From: Paenibacillus sp. JJ-100
Lineage (GTDB): Bacteria; Bacillota; Bacilli; Paenibacillales; Paenibacillaceae
DNA: 64,000 nt
Direction of reading: 5' to 3'
Assembly: GCF_948329825.1 (NCBI RefSeq)
Contig: NZ_CAOJCM010000003.1
Location: 62,001-126,000, forward strand
Below the pieces are notes generated by a model. It made no database searches and was not told the DNA's origin. It saw only the letters and a program-made list of their open reading frames with translations. Of this stretch, positions 16,242 to 24,884 are shown piece after piece (the first letter of the stretch is position 1; the number at the start of each line of letters is the position of its first letter). A program made the position numbers and the translations under genes.

Positions 16242-18266
16242 CTAAATCTCAATCTCAACACTACCATTTCCAGTTAATTCAAACGGACCAGGCGTGACAT
16301 CTGCATCAGGTCTCTTTGTTCCGAAAAAGTCGGAGTCAAGATGATATGGAGTGCTGTCGGGTTCCTCATACTTCATATCGGCGTGATACGTCTTTCCAAG
16401 CAGATCTGTGGTGATCACCATGGCAGAGGTACCCCGAAGCAATTCGGGTTCATTAATCTGCACCAGCACCTTACCCAGCCTAGGATCAATCTCAACGTTT
16501 ATGCCCTTATTCGTATAGATCTTTGCATCCGACTCATGACGACTTGGAACGGCATCGTTAAGATATACATTTCCACCCATAGCTACCGGAAGAACTGCGT
16601 TTCCTATAAAAAAATCCCTCACGGCATCGCCAAGCTCCATAAGCTCCTCTTTAGTGTATTCCCACCACTTCTTATCTTTGACATCCGGATGTTGATCGTA
16701 GCCGCCAAGTCCCACAGCATGAAGATAACAAATGGAATTGTCCGGTACACCATCCATGACCGTCTTCCCATCCTCTCCAACAACATCCCTTGGTTTAAGG
16801 GGAAGATGCTCAAAGAAGGTGATTGGAACAGGCTCCTTATTCGCGTCGTTATCACCCAGAAAGATATTGTTGTAATACCTGTCATCGCCTCCCGTGATAT
16901 TGGAGTATCCAGCCATGGCCGTCTCGTGTGGGAAGTGATAAGGCGTAATTCGGGTAATTTCGGAACGAACGACAAATCGGCCTGCAAATAAATTATGAGC
17001 AAATGCCCCGCCCTGGGCCATATTTCTGAAATTCATGGGCGAGAGAAATAGATTATGATCGACCATATAGGGACCATGGCACACCTCAACGAAGAGGTCT
17101 TCTGAAATGTTATCAAAAAATACATTACGGCTGATGCGAGTGCCCTGTGCCTGCCAGTCAAGCCAAAGCGCACGGTAACAGCTATACATTATATTTTCGT
17201 TAATTTGAGTATCTAGTGCAGCATGCAGTTTAATTCCCGCCACTTCGGCACCGTGTCTGAGTCGTTTGTGGTGAATATTATAAATACGGTTCTTATAAAT
17301 GTTGCTGAAGGCTGCTCCCATATGACCGACAATACCTGCCTGCTCACAATCATGAATTACATTACCTCGAATGATGTGACTGCCGACTCGATCCTTATGC
17401 CAGCCGGAGCGTAATGCGCGTAAAATAACCTCCTGCTCCCGCTGAGTCCCGCCTTTACTATGCTTCTCCAAGGACTTGCTGTGGCCTGTACCCATTTCGG
17501 TACCCAGGCTAATACCAACACATTTGGATTCACTGATTATATTGTTTTCAATAACCCAGCCTTTGCTCCAGTGAGGTCCGATTAAACCTTCCTGGTAGTC
17601 CGTAGGTGGCGCCCATTGAGGCGAAGCTTGACGAAGGGTGAAGCCACTTACGGTTATGTAGTTCAATCCTGGCTTCTCAGGCCAGAAGCAATAAGGGCGC
17701 ACATTAATCTCTACATTTTCCTTACGAGGATCTTTTCCGCCAAAGTTAGCCCAGATTTTTGTTGTTGCAGAACCAACTTCAGCATACCATTTCAACAGTG
17801 AATCCTTGGGATACTTGGCTTCGGGCCAAACCTCCGGTTTGTGAACGCTTTCAACACTTTCGCATTCATACAAGGATTTGCCATCCAAATAGACATCACC
17901 GAGATGAACCGGGAAGGCCCCGTCAAATAACCAGTCTCCACTGAGTTCCACCTCAAAGGGATTACGAACCGAAAAGATGGAATTGAGCACTTCGGTGCTC
18001 CAAACATCGTCTCCTTCAGACTTCCAGTTGGTAATCCGTTCAGCTCCTGTAATCACGACTTCCCCGTCTCCTGCGGATCGATAGACGATTCGATGCTCGG
18101 CTGTTCCTCCATTAACCGGGTTAACCCATTCCCTGTATACTCCCGCATGAACAATAACGGTATCACCAGCCATGGCATGAGCCGCAGCGCGTGATATGGT
18201 ACGGAGTGGTTGATCTGCTGTTCCTTTTCTTTGATCACTTCCATGTATGGATACATGATATTCCAT
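16242..18266 (-). CDS. GH120-family beta-xylosidase (parallel beta-helix)
   Basis: A 674-residue right-handed parallel beta-helix protein. The N terminus (MEYHVSIHGSDQRKGTADQP, then GDTVIVHAGVYREWVNP) and the core WLDWQAQGTR...VEVCHGPY closely match what I recall of Thermoanaerobacterium saccharolyticum XylC, the GH120 type member. The expected nucleophile is Asp370 (in WLDWQ) and the acid/base Glu394 (in VEVCHGPY). There is no signal peptide, so it should release xylose from imported xylo-oligosaccharides in the cytoplasm. AAGGAG precedes the ATG. It stands alone without sugar transporters, which is unusual for such a gene. Confidence 0.88.
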   Translation of the reverse strand: MEYHVSIHGSDQRKGTADQPLRTISRAAAHAMAGDTVIVHAGVYREWVNPVNGGTAEHRIVYRSAGDGEVVITGAERITNWKSEGDDVWSTEVLNSIFSVRNPFEVELSGDWLFDGAFPVHLGDVYLDGKSLYECESVESVHKPEVWPEAKYPKDSLLKWYAEVGSATTKIWANFGGKDPRKENVEINVRPYCFWPEKPGLNYITVSGFTLRQASPQWAPPTDYQEGLIGPHWSKGWVIENNIISESKCVGISLGTEMGTGHSKSLEKHSKGGTQREQEVILRALRSGWHKDRVGSHIIRGNVIHDCEQAGIVGHMGAAFSNIYKNRIYNIHHKRLRHGAEVAGIKLHAALDTQINENIMYSCYRALWLDWQAQGTRISRNVFFDNISEDLFVEVCHGPYMVDHNLFLSPMNFRNMAQGGAFAHNLFAGRFVVRSEITRITPYHFPHETAMAGYSNITGGDDRYYNNIFLGDNDANKEPVPITFFEHLPLKPRDVVGEDGKTVMDGVPDNSICYLHAVGLGGYDQHPDVKDKKWWEYTKEELMELGDAVRDFFIGNAVLPVAMGGNVYLNDAVPSRHESDAKIYTNKGINVEIDPRLGKVLVQINEPELLRGTSAMVITTDLLGKTYHADMKYEEPDSTPYHLDSDFFGTKRPDADVTPGPFELTGNGSVEIEI

Positions 18267-18409
18267 AACAACTCTCCTTCTATTTTAAAATTATTGTTGG
18301 ATGCCATTATTATACTAGAAAATAAATGTAATGGGAGAGATAGGAAGATGGGAGTTCTATGAACAAGCGCTCGGTGACGTTTATCTGATGGAGGTGACCC
18401 TGAAGAAAT

Positions 18410-18443
18410 AAAAAAAGCCACTCCATTTTGTGGAGTAGCTTTG
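18410..18443 (-). terminator. Terminator of the HEAT-like gene
   Basis: On the minus strand, AGCTACTCCA-CAAAA-TGGAGTGGCT followed by TTTTTTTA, 30 bases after the stop of the gene at 18472-18924. Confidence 0.85.
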
Positions 18444-18471
18444 TACTCGGCTATCATACATTGCACGATGG

Positions 18472-18924
18472 TTATCTTCTACCTAGCGTCTCCCAAATTC
18501 CATGGAGCCAGGAGTCGAACTCAGCATCTTTGTCGCCCTCGTAAGTATCATAGAGATCCAGACGTGTCTTTTGCAGTTTTTCCTTAAATTCCTCAAATGT
18601 GTGACCTTCAGGCAGGCTTTTTTTGATCCGTAGCAAAATTTTGTTAGTACCTTTAAACAGCTCGCCTTTGTTTTTGGCAGGCATCTGTACATCTTCACCC
18701 AACTGTTTAAGCTTGAGATATGCGGCTTCGCGCACTTGAAACACTTGATCATTTTTCAAGACATTCTGCAGCAACTTAATGGTAGGTTCTGTATCCCAGT
18801 TCCCCAATTCGTTCACCGCATTCAGTCTGTCTCTCCAGCTTGATGTCCGATTAGCCGCCCGTTTGAGCTCTTCAAAGTTTTCCGGTAGTTCGTTAACTGC
18901 TCCAATATTATGGTTGTTCGTCAA
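18472..18924 (-). CDS. HEAT-repeat-like helical protein
   Basis: A 150-residue soluble, helix-rich protein. Residues about 25-75 (DRLNAVNELGNWDTEPTIKL, then VFQVREAAYLKLKQLGE) have the paired-helix pattern of a HEAT repeat. The C-terminal half is basic, then acidic. It starts at TTG 18924, with AAGGAG 8 bases upstream. Its function is unknown; HEAT repeats usually bind proteins. It has its own terminator at 18410. Its relation to the GH120 gene downstream is unclear. Confidence 0.75.
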   Translation of the reverse strand: MTNNHNIGAVNELPENFEELKRAANRTSSWRDRLNAVNELGNWDTEPTIKLLQNVLKNDQVFQVREAAYLKLKQLGEDVQMPAKNKGELFKGTNKILLRIKKSLPEGHTFEEFKEKLQKTRLDLYDTYEGDKDAEFDSWLHGIWETLGRR

Positions 18925-18998
18925 AGTTCAATCTCCTTAATCATCGCCATCTCGGCAGAATGATGAATGTTAATCAGGTAAACACTATTATAACACGA

Positions 18999-19260
18999 AC
19001 CTAGCTAAACTACTTCATTAAAGCCAATTGGTTAGCCTAAAATTACATTCACCAATTTATAAAGATGTACGAACCAATCTATTCTCCTTGCCAATCATTT
19101 CTTTCCTGAATAGAGTCCATGTATACCCAGCCAATGAGTCCACATAAGACAAGACCAAACGCATGCAGAGCTCCATAAACGGGAGTAAAATCGAGTATGG
19201 TTAAGGAGTACACAAGATGTTGTTTCGTTGGTCCAATGCGTGGTCGGACCTAGCTAAACT
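18999..19260. repeat. 13-bp direct repeat bracketing a gene relic
   Basis: ACCTAGCTAAACT occurs at 18999-19011 and again at 19248-19260. Between the copies lies the YndJ relic. The arrangement suggests an insertion or recombination scar. Confidence 0.6.
19079..19212 (-). pseudogene. YndJ-like C-terminal relic
   Basis: The minus strand encodes LTILDFTPVYGALHAFGLVL, CGLIGWVYMDSIQER and then a stop. This closely matches the C terminus of the intact YndJ-like protein at 37407-38369 (LTILDFIPIYGSLHAFGFVL). There is no upstream part. At DNA level several runs are identical to 37430-37530. Confidence 0.8.
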
Positions 19261-19277
19261 TTGGTTTGGGCCTAGAT

Positions 19278-19294
19278 GTACAAATCAATTGTAC
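19278..19294. promoter_or_regulatory. Inverted repeat upstream of the ABC-F gene
   Basis: GTACAA-ATCAA-TTGTAC, a 6-5-6 dyad about 100 bases before the ABC-F start. Possible operator or leader hairpin. Confidence 0.35.
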
Positions 19295-19397
19295 TCACCC
19301 GCAATCAGTGTTACGCTGAGATTCGAAAACTCACATTTACGTTCTGCAACGCATCCAAACCCAAATAACCATTTCAGATACCAAGGAAGGTAACACC

Positions 19398-21146
19398 ATG
19401 ATCAAAGTTGAAAATCTATCTTTTTCTTTCCCGCAAAAAGAACTCTACAATAATATTTCATTTACGCTCGAAGAAGGCCAACACTGTGCCTTTATCGGCA
19501 CAAGTGGTAGTGGTAAAAGTACGCTGATCGAGATCCTGATGGACCCGGAAAGACATTTGTTCGAGGGTAAGCTGGAGATCGATCCGGATTGCACAATCGG
19601 GTATATGAGTCAGTTCTCACAGCTAGACCCAACGACAGAAATGACGGTTTTTGAATATATCGGAGAAGAGTTTATCAAGCTTCAGGATGAGATCACAGCG
19701 ATGTATGCGGAAATGGCCAACACATCGGATATAGATTTGCTGATGGAAAAAGTGCAATCGGCTTTGGACGCACTGGAGGCGATGGGCGGAGATGATTATG
19801 AAAATACGATTCATAAACAGTTGAATCTGGCCAACCTCATGAAGCTAAGGGATGCAAGCATATCCTCTTTAAGCGGTGGGGAATTCAAGCTTATTCAAGT
19901 GATGAAGGAAATGCTCCGTAGTCCGGATCTGATGATTATGGACGAACCGGATGTATTTTTAGACTTTGAAAATCTCAATGCGCTTAAAAAATTGATCAAT
20001 TCCCACAAAGGAATGTTGCTAGTCGTCACGCATAATCGCTATCTGTTGAATCATTGTTTCAACAAAATTATCCACCTCGAAAACACGGAACTCCAGGAGT
20101 TCGACGGACAATATATTGAGTATAATTTCTCCTTGCTTCAGACGAAGATTGAGTTGCAAGAGATCGCGGTTGCTGAAGCGGAAGAGATCGAAAGATACGA
20201 TGGTGTCATCGAAAATCTTAGAGCGATCGCAACGATTAATTCGGAAGCTTCCAGAGGAAGAGCATTAAAGGCGAGAGTGAAATTTCAAGAACGATTAGAA
20301 GCGAGAAGAATTAAAGCACCATTTGTTGATATTAAACAGCCCAATATTCGATTTGATCTCGATTATGAAGTCGAAGACAACATCGCAATCAAGGTCAATA
20401 ACTATAGCATTTCCTTTGACGAGCTGCTGCTGGAAAACGTGAACTTCGAGATCAAATCCACGGATAAAGTTGCAATCATCGGTCCGAACGGTACGGGGAA
20501 AACGACTTTGCTGCGGGACATCTTTCGGAACAATCAGGAGTCGATCGAAGTCCATACGGATGCGAAAGTGGCTTACTTATCTCAGCTCCAAGGCGAAACG
20601 CTGCAAGATTCGAATACGATTCTACATGAATTCATCGATGCCGGATTCAAAACTTATGACGAGGTCAGAGCCTATCTCGTGAACTACGGCTTTGAAGGAG
20701 AGATTCTTGAGCAGAAGATCGAATCGTTGTCCGGTGGAGAAAAAAACATGTTGCAATTGGCTAAAGTTGCGGCCAGTCAAGCCAACCTGCTGCTGCTTGA
20801 TGAACCGACGAGCCATTTGGACATCTATACACAGATCGCGCTGGAAAAAGCTATCATCGACTATAAAGGTGCGATCGTTATGGTTTCGCATGATTTCTAT
20901 TCCGTCGTAAACGGGATGGATTATGTGCTGATCGTTGAAAATAAGACCATTCGAAAAATGAGTATGCGAAAATTCAGACAGATGGTCTACGCCAGCCATT
21001 TCGATAAAGACTATTTAGAAATGGAGCAAAAGAAAAAGTCGGTCGAAATGCAAATCGAATCAGCCTTGAAAGATACGGATTTTGAACTTGCCAAAGGGTT
21101 GGTTGACGAGCTGGAAGGGTGGATCAAGAAGCTGTCTGTGCTCTAG
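19398..21146 (+). CDS. ABC-F family ATPase (ribosome-associated)
   Basis: A 582-residue protein with two ABC ATPase domains and no membrane segments. The first half has Walker A GTSGSGKST (residues 34-42), LSGGE and the Walker B-like MIMDEPD. The second has GPNGTGKTT, LSGGE and LLLLDEPTSHLD. A charged linker joins them. ABC-F proteins act on the ribosome, either as translation factors or as antibiotic-protection proteins; which applies is not decidable here. The first site has DEPDVFLD in place of DEPTNHLD, typical of one Bacillota subgroup. AAGGAAGG precedes ATG 19398 by 7 bases. Confidence 0.92.
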   Translation: MIKVENLSFSFPQKELYNNISFTLEEGQHCAFIGTSGSGKSTLIEILMDPERHLFEGKLEIDPDCTIGYMSQFSQLDPTTEMTVFEYIGEEFIKLQDEITAMYAEMANTSDIDLLMEKVQSALDALEAMGGDDYENTIHKQLNLANLMKLRDASISSLSGGEFKLIQVMKEMLRSPDLMIMDEPDVFLDFENLNALKKLINSHKGMLLVVTHNRYLLNHCFNKIIHLENTELQEFDGQYIEYNFSLLQTKIELQEIAVAEAEEIERYDGVIENLRAIATINSEASRGRALKARVKFQERLEARRIKAPFVDIKQPNIRFDLDYEVEDNIAIKVNNYSISFDELLLENVNFEIKSTDKVAIIGPNGTGKTTLLRDIFRNNQESIEVHTDAKVAYLSQLQGETLQDSNTILHEFIDAGFKTYDEVRAYLVNYGFEGEILEQKIESLSGGEKNMLQLAKVAASQANLLLLDEPTSHLDIYTQIALEKAIIDYKGAIVMVSHDFYSVVNGMDYVLIVENKTIRKMSMRKFRQMVYASHFDKDYLEMEQKKKSVEMQIESALKDTDFELAKGLVDELEGWIKKLSVL

Positions 21147-21346
21147 CATGCGCCACAGTTTGAACATCGCCTGCTCCGACCCAATTGCCCGAAGCAATTT
21201 CGTTGGAGAACTCCGATGAAAGTAAAGCAAATGATAGATCGTCGTTTTATGATTCATGAAATCTTTGATAAGCTGAGTTCTAGAAATTGGATAGCAACGC
21301 GCAGAAAAAAGTAGGATAGCCGCCTCACAAGAAGGAGGATTGTAAA

Positions 21347-21988
21347 ATGCCGTTGGACAATAAAATGAAGGTGTTAGTTGAGCGAACAAACAGTATCCTT
21401 TATTATGCCGAAGCCAACCTAGCGAAAGATCAGGGAGCAGGCTGGATCGGTGGAAATGCACCCGGCTTTTTCGATGATCAAGATGACTTTATCCATGAAG
21501 GTACCCAGAGATATGTCTTTTACTTGACCGTCATCCATCCCTTTAAACCGGAGAGCATGATATCGATCTTCATCCCTGAGGATTATGAGGAGTACTTGAA
21601 AAATAATATATATCCTGATTGCTCGATCAAGGTAATTGAGCACCCGATTTCAACTGAAAGCACCAAACAGAAGTTTACTAACCCAGGTCTTATAAAACAC
21701 ATCATTTCAGATGGGGTACTCAGTGATGATGAGAAATCGATGGATCAGTCTTTTTTAATCAAAGTAGGTGGAAATCCGAGACTGATTCAAGATGAAGACT
21801 ATTATTTTACGAAGCTGAGGGAGGAGTCATATTCCTTTTTATTGCAAGTAGATGAAGATGGTTACCCCGAAACGTTAATTAAACCCGATTACAATTATCT
21901 TTTTGGTTTTGGATCACTCTATATCTTCGCTATATTAGGTACAACCGAGATACAACGCCCCGTAGCAGGTTTTTGGCAATCTTCATGA
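21347..21988 (+). CDS. DUF1963 (YwqG)-like protein
   Basis: A 213-residue soluble protein without a signal peptide. The C-terminal half (KVGGNPRLIQDEDYYFTKLR, then SFLLQVDEDGYPETLI and GFGSLYIFAIL) resembles the DUF1963/YwqG fold, in which a Gly-Gly-x-P...Gln segment and an FLLQVD strand are typical. Several relatives are encoded beside toxins as candidate immunity proteins, but no toxin is adjacent here. GAAGGAGG lies 8 bases before ATG 21347. It is the last gene before the att-like sequence at 22010. Confidence 0.65.
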   Translation: MPLDNKMKVLVERTNSILYYAEANLAKDQGAGWIGGNAPGFFDDQDDFIHEGTQRYVFYLTVIHPFKPESMISIFIPEDYEEYLKNNIYPDCSIKVIEHPISTESTKQKFTNPGLIKHIISDGVLSDDEKSMDQSFLIKVGGNPRLIQDEDYYFTKLREESYSFLLQVDEDGYPETLIKPDYNYLFGFGSLYIFAILGTTEIQRPVAGFWQSS

Positions 21989-22009
21989 TTTCCCTCTATA
22001 GATATTACG

Positions 22010-22040
22010 ATAAGCTATATCACAACTGATGCGGTTTTTT
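22010..22040 (+). repeat. Diverged SCC-type att-like sequence
   Basis: The stretch contains TATATCACAACTGATGCGG followed by seven Ts. It matches the rlmH end and its flank (taCCACAAgTa..GC..gTTTTTT at 7676-7697) and resembles the staphylococcal att core as I recall it (TATCATAAATGATGCGG plus Ts). It is not in a gene. Confidence 0.5.
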
Positions 22041-22065
22041 TGCTAAAAGGAGATAAAGAGTAGAA

Positions 22066-22151
22066 AAGAATGTGCTCAGTCGAGCAGATTCTGCCAATAC
22101 GCGGGAAGATGGTCTTCATTACGTGTTCATGTCCCTCCTCGCTGAATAGCC
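22066..22151 (-). pseudogene. Isochorismatase-like C-terminal relic
   Basis: The minus strand encodes SEEGHEHVMKTIFPRIGRIC, then STEHIL, matching the C terminus of the intact gene at 30045-30629 (SEEEHEHVIKFIFPRIGRIR). A 2-base insertion breaks the frame near 22141. It starts right beside the att-like sequence at 22010-22040. The remainder of 22152-22519 shows no gene. Confidence 0.8.
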
Positions 22152-22519
22152 AGAGACGCCGACTGATGTCCGTGTCTTTTTTTGTGTTCTAATCTTTAGC
22201 ATTCTTATTAAGAAATACAGGCAAAACTCCGATAACTATTAAGCAGTTATATGCCCTCCAGGGCTGCTATCCTAATTAGCATTCTCGGAAGAGGAACTAG
22301 GAGAACTTATATAAAAACGTAGAAAGGGTGGAGCAATGGGTTCTAGTATCAGGATCTTTTTGTTAGTACTATCCAATCATTCAACTCATATTTCTATGTT
22401 AAGTTAGTTCTTTAGACCTAAATTTACAATTGGGAATTCAACTATAATAAAAGGATACTTACATAAATAAACATTGTTCAACATTATTCAACATTTTCTT
22501 AGAAAAGGTGATTCCATAT

Positions 22520-23248
22520 ATGTTTTCTCCGTTCCAAAAGAAGAAGAGTAGTAGGCTTGAGCAGCCGCAGTCGAAAGAGAACCCTGACGTAAGAAGAGAC
22601 CTGGAAGAACCGCAGCAGGAACTGCTGACAACTTCAACGAATCTCGAAACGAATGAAGAGTCCTCTGGCTCTGTTTTAAACAATAAGGGCCATATGGATA
22701 AGAGTTCGCTTGATCTATTATTTGCCGTGGAGCAGATGATTAAGGACAAGCAGCATGTCGAAATAAGTAATAATGATTTGCAGGATCGCTTAAGTCATGC
22801 GAACGGACAAAATGACCGTTTGAACAAAGATCTAAAGAACTTGGGTAAAGTCATTGAAGAACGTGAGAAAAGTATTATGGAGCTGGAGCGAAAGCTGGTC
22901 GATAAGAACTTGAAGGTCGATCAAATGATGGAAGATTATCGTGAGCTTCATTCCAATCTATCCGGTCAGAACGAGGAGCTTAAGGGTGTAATTGAACTCG
23001 AACGTCAGAACTATGCTGGCTTGCTTCAGAAGCACAATGAGATGACATCCGATAAGAATAAGAAAATCAGCGATCTTGAGGAAAAGAATGTAAGGCTTGA
23101 AGCTGAACTCTCTCAAATGAAGCAGAAATTGGATGCTCTCCGCCAAGAGAAGACACATCTCCTTAATATCGTGAACGACTTTACGAACCGACTGACATCT
23201 CCGTTTGCATCGAACGTAGGAAAAAATGATGAATCTTCAGTCGATTAA
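22520..23248 (+). CDS. Coiled-coil protein in operon with the deacetylase
   Basis: A 242-residue hydrophilic protein. Residues 1-60 are charged and probably disordered (FQKKKSSRLEQPQSKEN). Residues about 75-225 form a long coiled coil (SNLSGQNEELKGVIELERQN, SDLEEKNVRLEAELSQMKQK). There is no signal peptide or membrane span. AAAAGG lies about 11 bases before ATG 22520. The deacetylase gene starts 35 bases downstream, so the two are probably co-transcribed and may work together at the membrane. The family is not recognised. Confidence 0.8.
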   Translation: MFSPFQKKKSSRLEQPQSKENPDVRRDLEEPQQELLTTSTNLETNEESSGSVLNNKGHMDKSSLDLLFAVEQMIKDKQHVEISNNDLQDRLSHANGQNDRLNKDLKNLGKVIEEREKSIMELERKLVDKNLKVDQMMEDYRELHSNLSGQNEELKGVIELERQNYAGLLQKHNEMTSDKNKKISDLEEKNVRLEAELSQMKQKLDALRQEKTHLLNIVNDFTNRLTSPFASNVGKNDESSVD

Positions 23249-23283
23249 AGTTATGTCTGATCGGAAGAGAGGACGAAGGTAGG

Positions 23284-24561
23284 ATGGAACCGTATGTTAC
23301 GCAGGTAATAGAGTTGTTGTCTCTTGGAAAGACCCCGGATGGTGTGAACCAGATTGAGGTCCTCGTCATCCAAGAGGATACTCAAAGCCTATACAAAGTG
23401 GATATCGATGAGTTTACGTATCATGGGTTTGAAGCATTGAAGCCGTTAGATGGAGAAAGAATCCGACTTTCTCTCTATTCCAAGTGGGATCCTTACCGAA
23501 AAAGTTATTATAGTTCTATAACTAGAACCACGGGTGTTTCTCGTGATGTGCATTATTTTCCATGTAGCGAAGCATATATAAATGAGTTAAATAGAATCAG
23601 GAATCTTCCTCCTGTTCCGGTGGAAGATCGAGGGCAGGAGGACGAAGTAGAGAAGCCTGCTCAGCAACAGAAACAATTCCTTAAGCAACTCTCTGCACAC
23701 TTGCCTAAAATAGGTGTACTATTTCTGACAACAGTTAGTCTGCTGATAGTTATATCTATCACTTCGAAAGGTGAAAACGATTCCGTACATACTTTTGGAG
23801 AATCCATCGGGGTAGCATTAGCTGAAGAGAAAGCGGTTGATTTGAAAGAACAGAAGGTTCCTACATCACCAAGTGTATCCTACAAGAAGGGAATCTCTGA
23901 TCCAGCTAGCAAAATAGAACAAGCGAACCTGCCTCTAATATCGAATCAGCCTAATCAGAATCAAACATACCATAAAATCATCGATATCGATGAAGAGAAG
24001 CCTCTTTATGGGTTGCCGGGGGGATATGTTGCTTTAACTTTTGATGATGGACCCTCTCCATTCACGAAGCAATTCGTGGATATTCTGACAGAAAAGAAGG
24101 TACCAGCGACCTTTTTGTTCGTTGGAAAGAAAGTGGAGAGCAATCCGGATGCCGTAATCTATGCGAGTGAAAATGGCATGACAATCGGGAATCACTCTTG
24201 GGATCATAGTGTCATTCCAAAATCTACTCCTGAGAATCAGCGTGAGAATTTGTTGAAGACAAATAATGTTCTGGAATCTCTGACGGACACTGCCGTTACT
24301 TTGTTTCGCCCACCCTACGGTGCGGTTAACAATGAACTTCTCTCCGAGGTACAGAAGTTGAATATGAATACTCTCCTGTGGAATCGAGATCCGGAGGACT
24401 GGCATGCGAAGAAACCAGAAGACATTATGCGATACTTTCATCAAGTTGAAGCTGCTGGAGGAGTATACGTTCTTCACGAGAACAAGAACACACTAGAGGC
24501 ACTTCCAGATATCATAAACTACTTACAAGAAAAGAACTTAACATTCGTTACATTTCAATAA
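23284..24561 (+). CDS. Membrane-anchored polysaccharide deacetylase (NodB/CE4) with novel N-terminal domain
   Basis: A 425-residue protein in three parts. Residues 1-110 are a soluble, probably cytoplasmic domain that I do not recognise. Residues 142-159 are a single membrane helix. Residues 245-425 are a CE4/NodB domain outside the cell, with TFDDGP (Asp254, Asp255), metal ligands His304 and His308 in GNHSWDH, RPPYG and a final VLHENK. It should deacetylate a cell-wall or capsule sugar. In canonical NodB enzymes motif 5 is LHD or similar; here it is LHE. It follows the coiled-coil gene by 35 bases and ends at a strong terminator. Confidence 0.88.
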   Translation: MEPYVTQVIELLSLGKTPDGVNQIEVLVIQEDTQSLYKVDIDEFTYHGFEALKPLDGERIRLSLYSKWDPYRKSYYSSITRTTGVSRDVHYFPCSEAYINELNRIRNLPPVPVEDRGQEDEVEKPAQQQKQFLKQLSAHLPKIGVLFLTTVSLLIVISITSKGENDSVHTFGESIGVALAEEKAVDLKEQKVPTSPSVSYKKGISDPASKIEQANLPLISNQPNQNQTYHKIIDIDEEKPLYGLPGGYVALTFDDGPSPFTKQFVDILTEKKVPATFLFVGKKVESNPDAVIYASENGMTIGNHSWDHSVIPKSTPENQRENLLKTNNVLESLTDTAVTLFRPPYGAVNNELLSEVQKLNMNTLLWNRDPEDWHAKKPEDIMRYFHQVEAAGGVYVLHENKNTLEALPDIINYLQEKNLTFVTFQ

Positions 24562-24633
24562 CGTGTAAATTAGCTGAAACTTTTCAAATTCACCTAGAAC
24601 CTTGTATGAGAATTGCTGAACTAACGGAATGAT

Positions 24634-24668
24634 AAGAGGAGCTTGCCACGCGGCTAGCTCCTCTTTTG
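24634..24668 (+). terminator. Terminator after the deacetylase operon
   Basis: AAGAGGAGCT / AGCTCCTCTT perfect 10-bp stem, then TTGTATT. Nothing else is evident from here to the next gene at 24885. Confidence 0.85.
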
Positions 24669-24884
24669 TATTACAGTAACTAACAGCTTCTCAAATGTAG
24701 TGTCAGACTTACATAAGTATTTCGTAGGAGAAATGAATGAAGGTTGCACGACCGTTTTTTTGTTATTTAGCGTCTTTTAGCTATTGTTAAAAGCTATGAC
24801 CAGCCATGCCTTTTTCATATAACAAGCATATCTTTCAATCATGCTATACTCATTAGAACAAAGATTTAGAAGGAGATATGTAAT

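Noticed and set aside
24562..24884. Riboswitch (S-box or T-box) before the MetE-like gene
   Set aside because: No S-box core or T-box GGTGG element is seen; the only clear structure is the terminator of the preceding operon.
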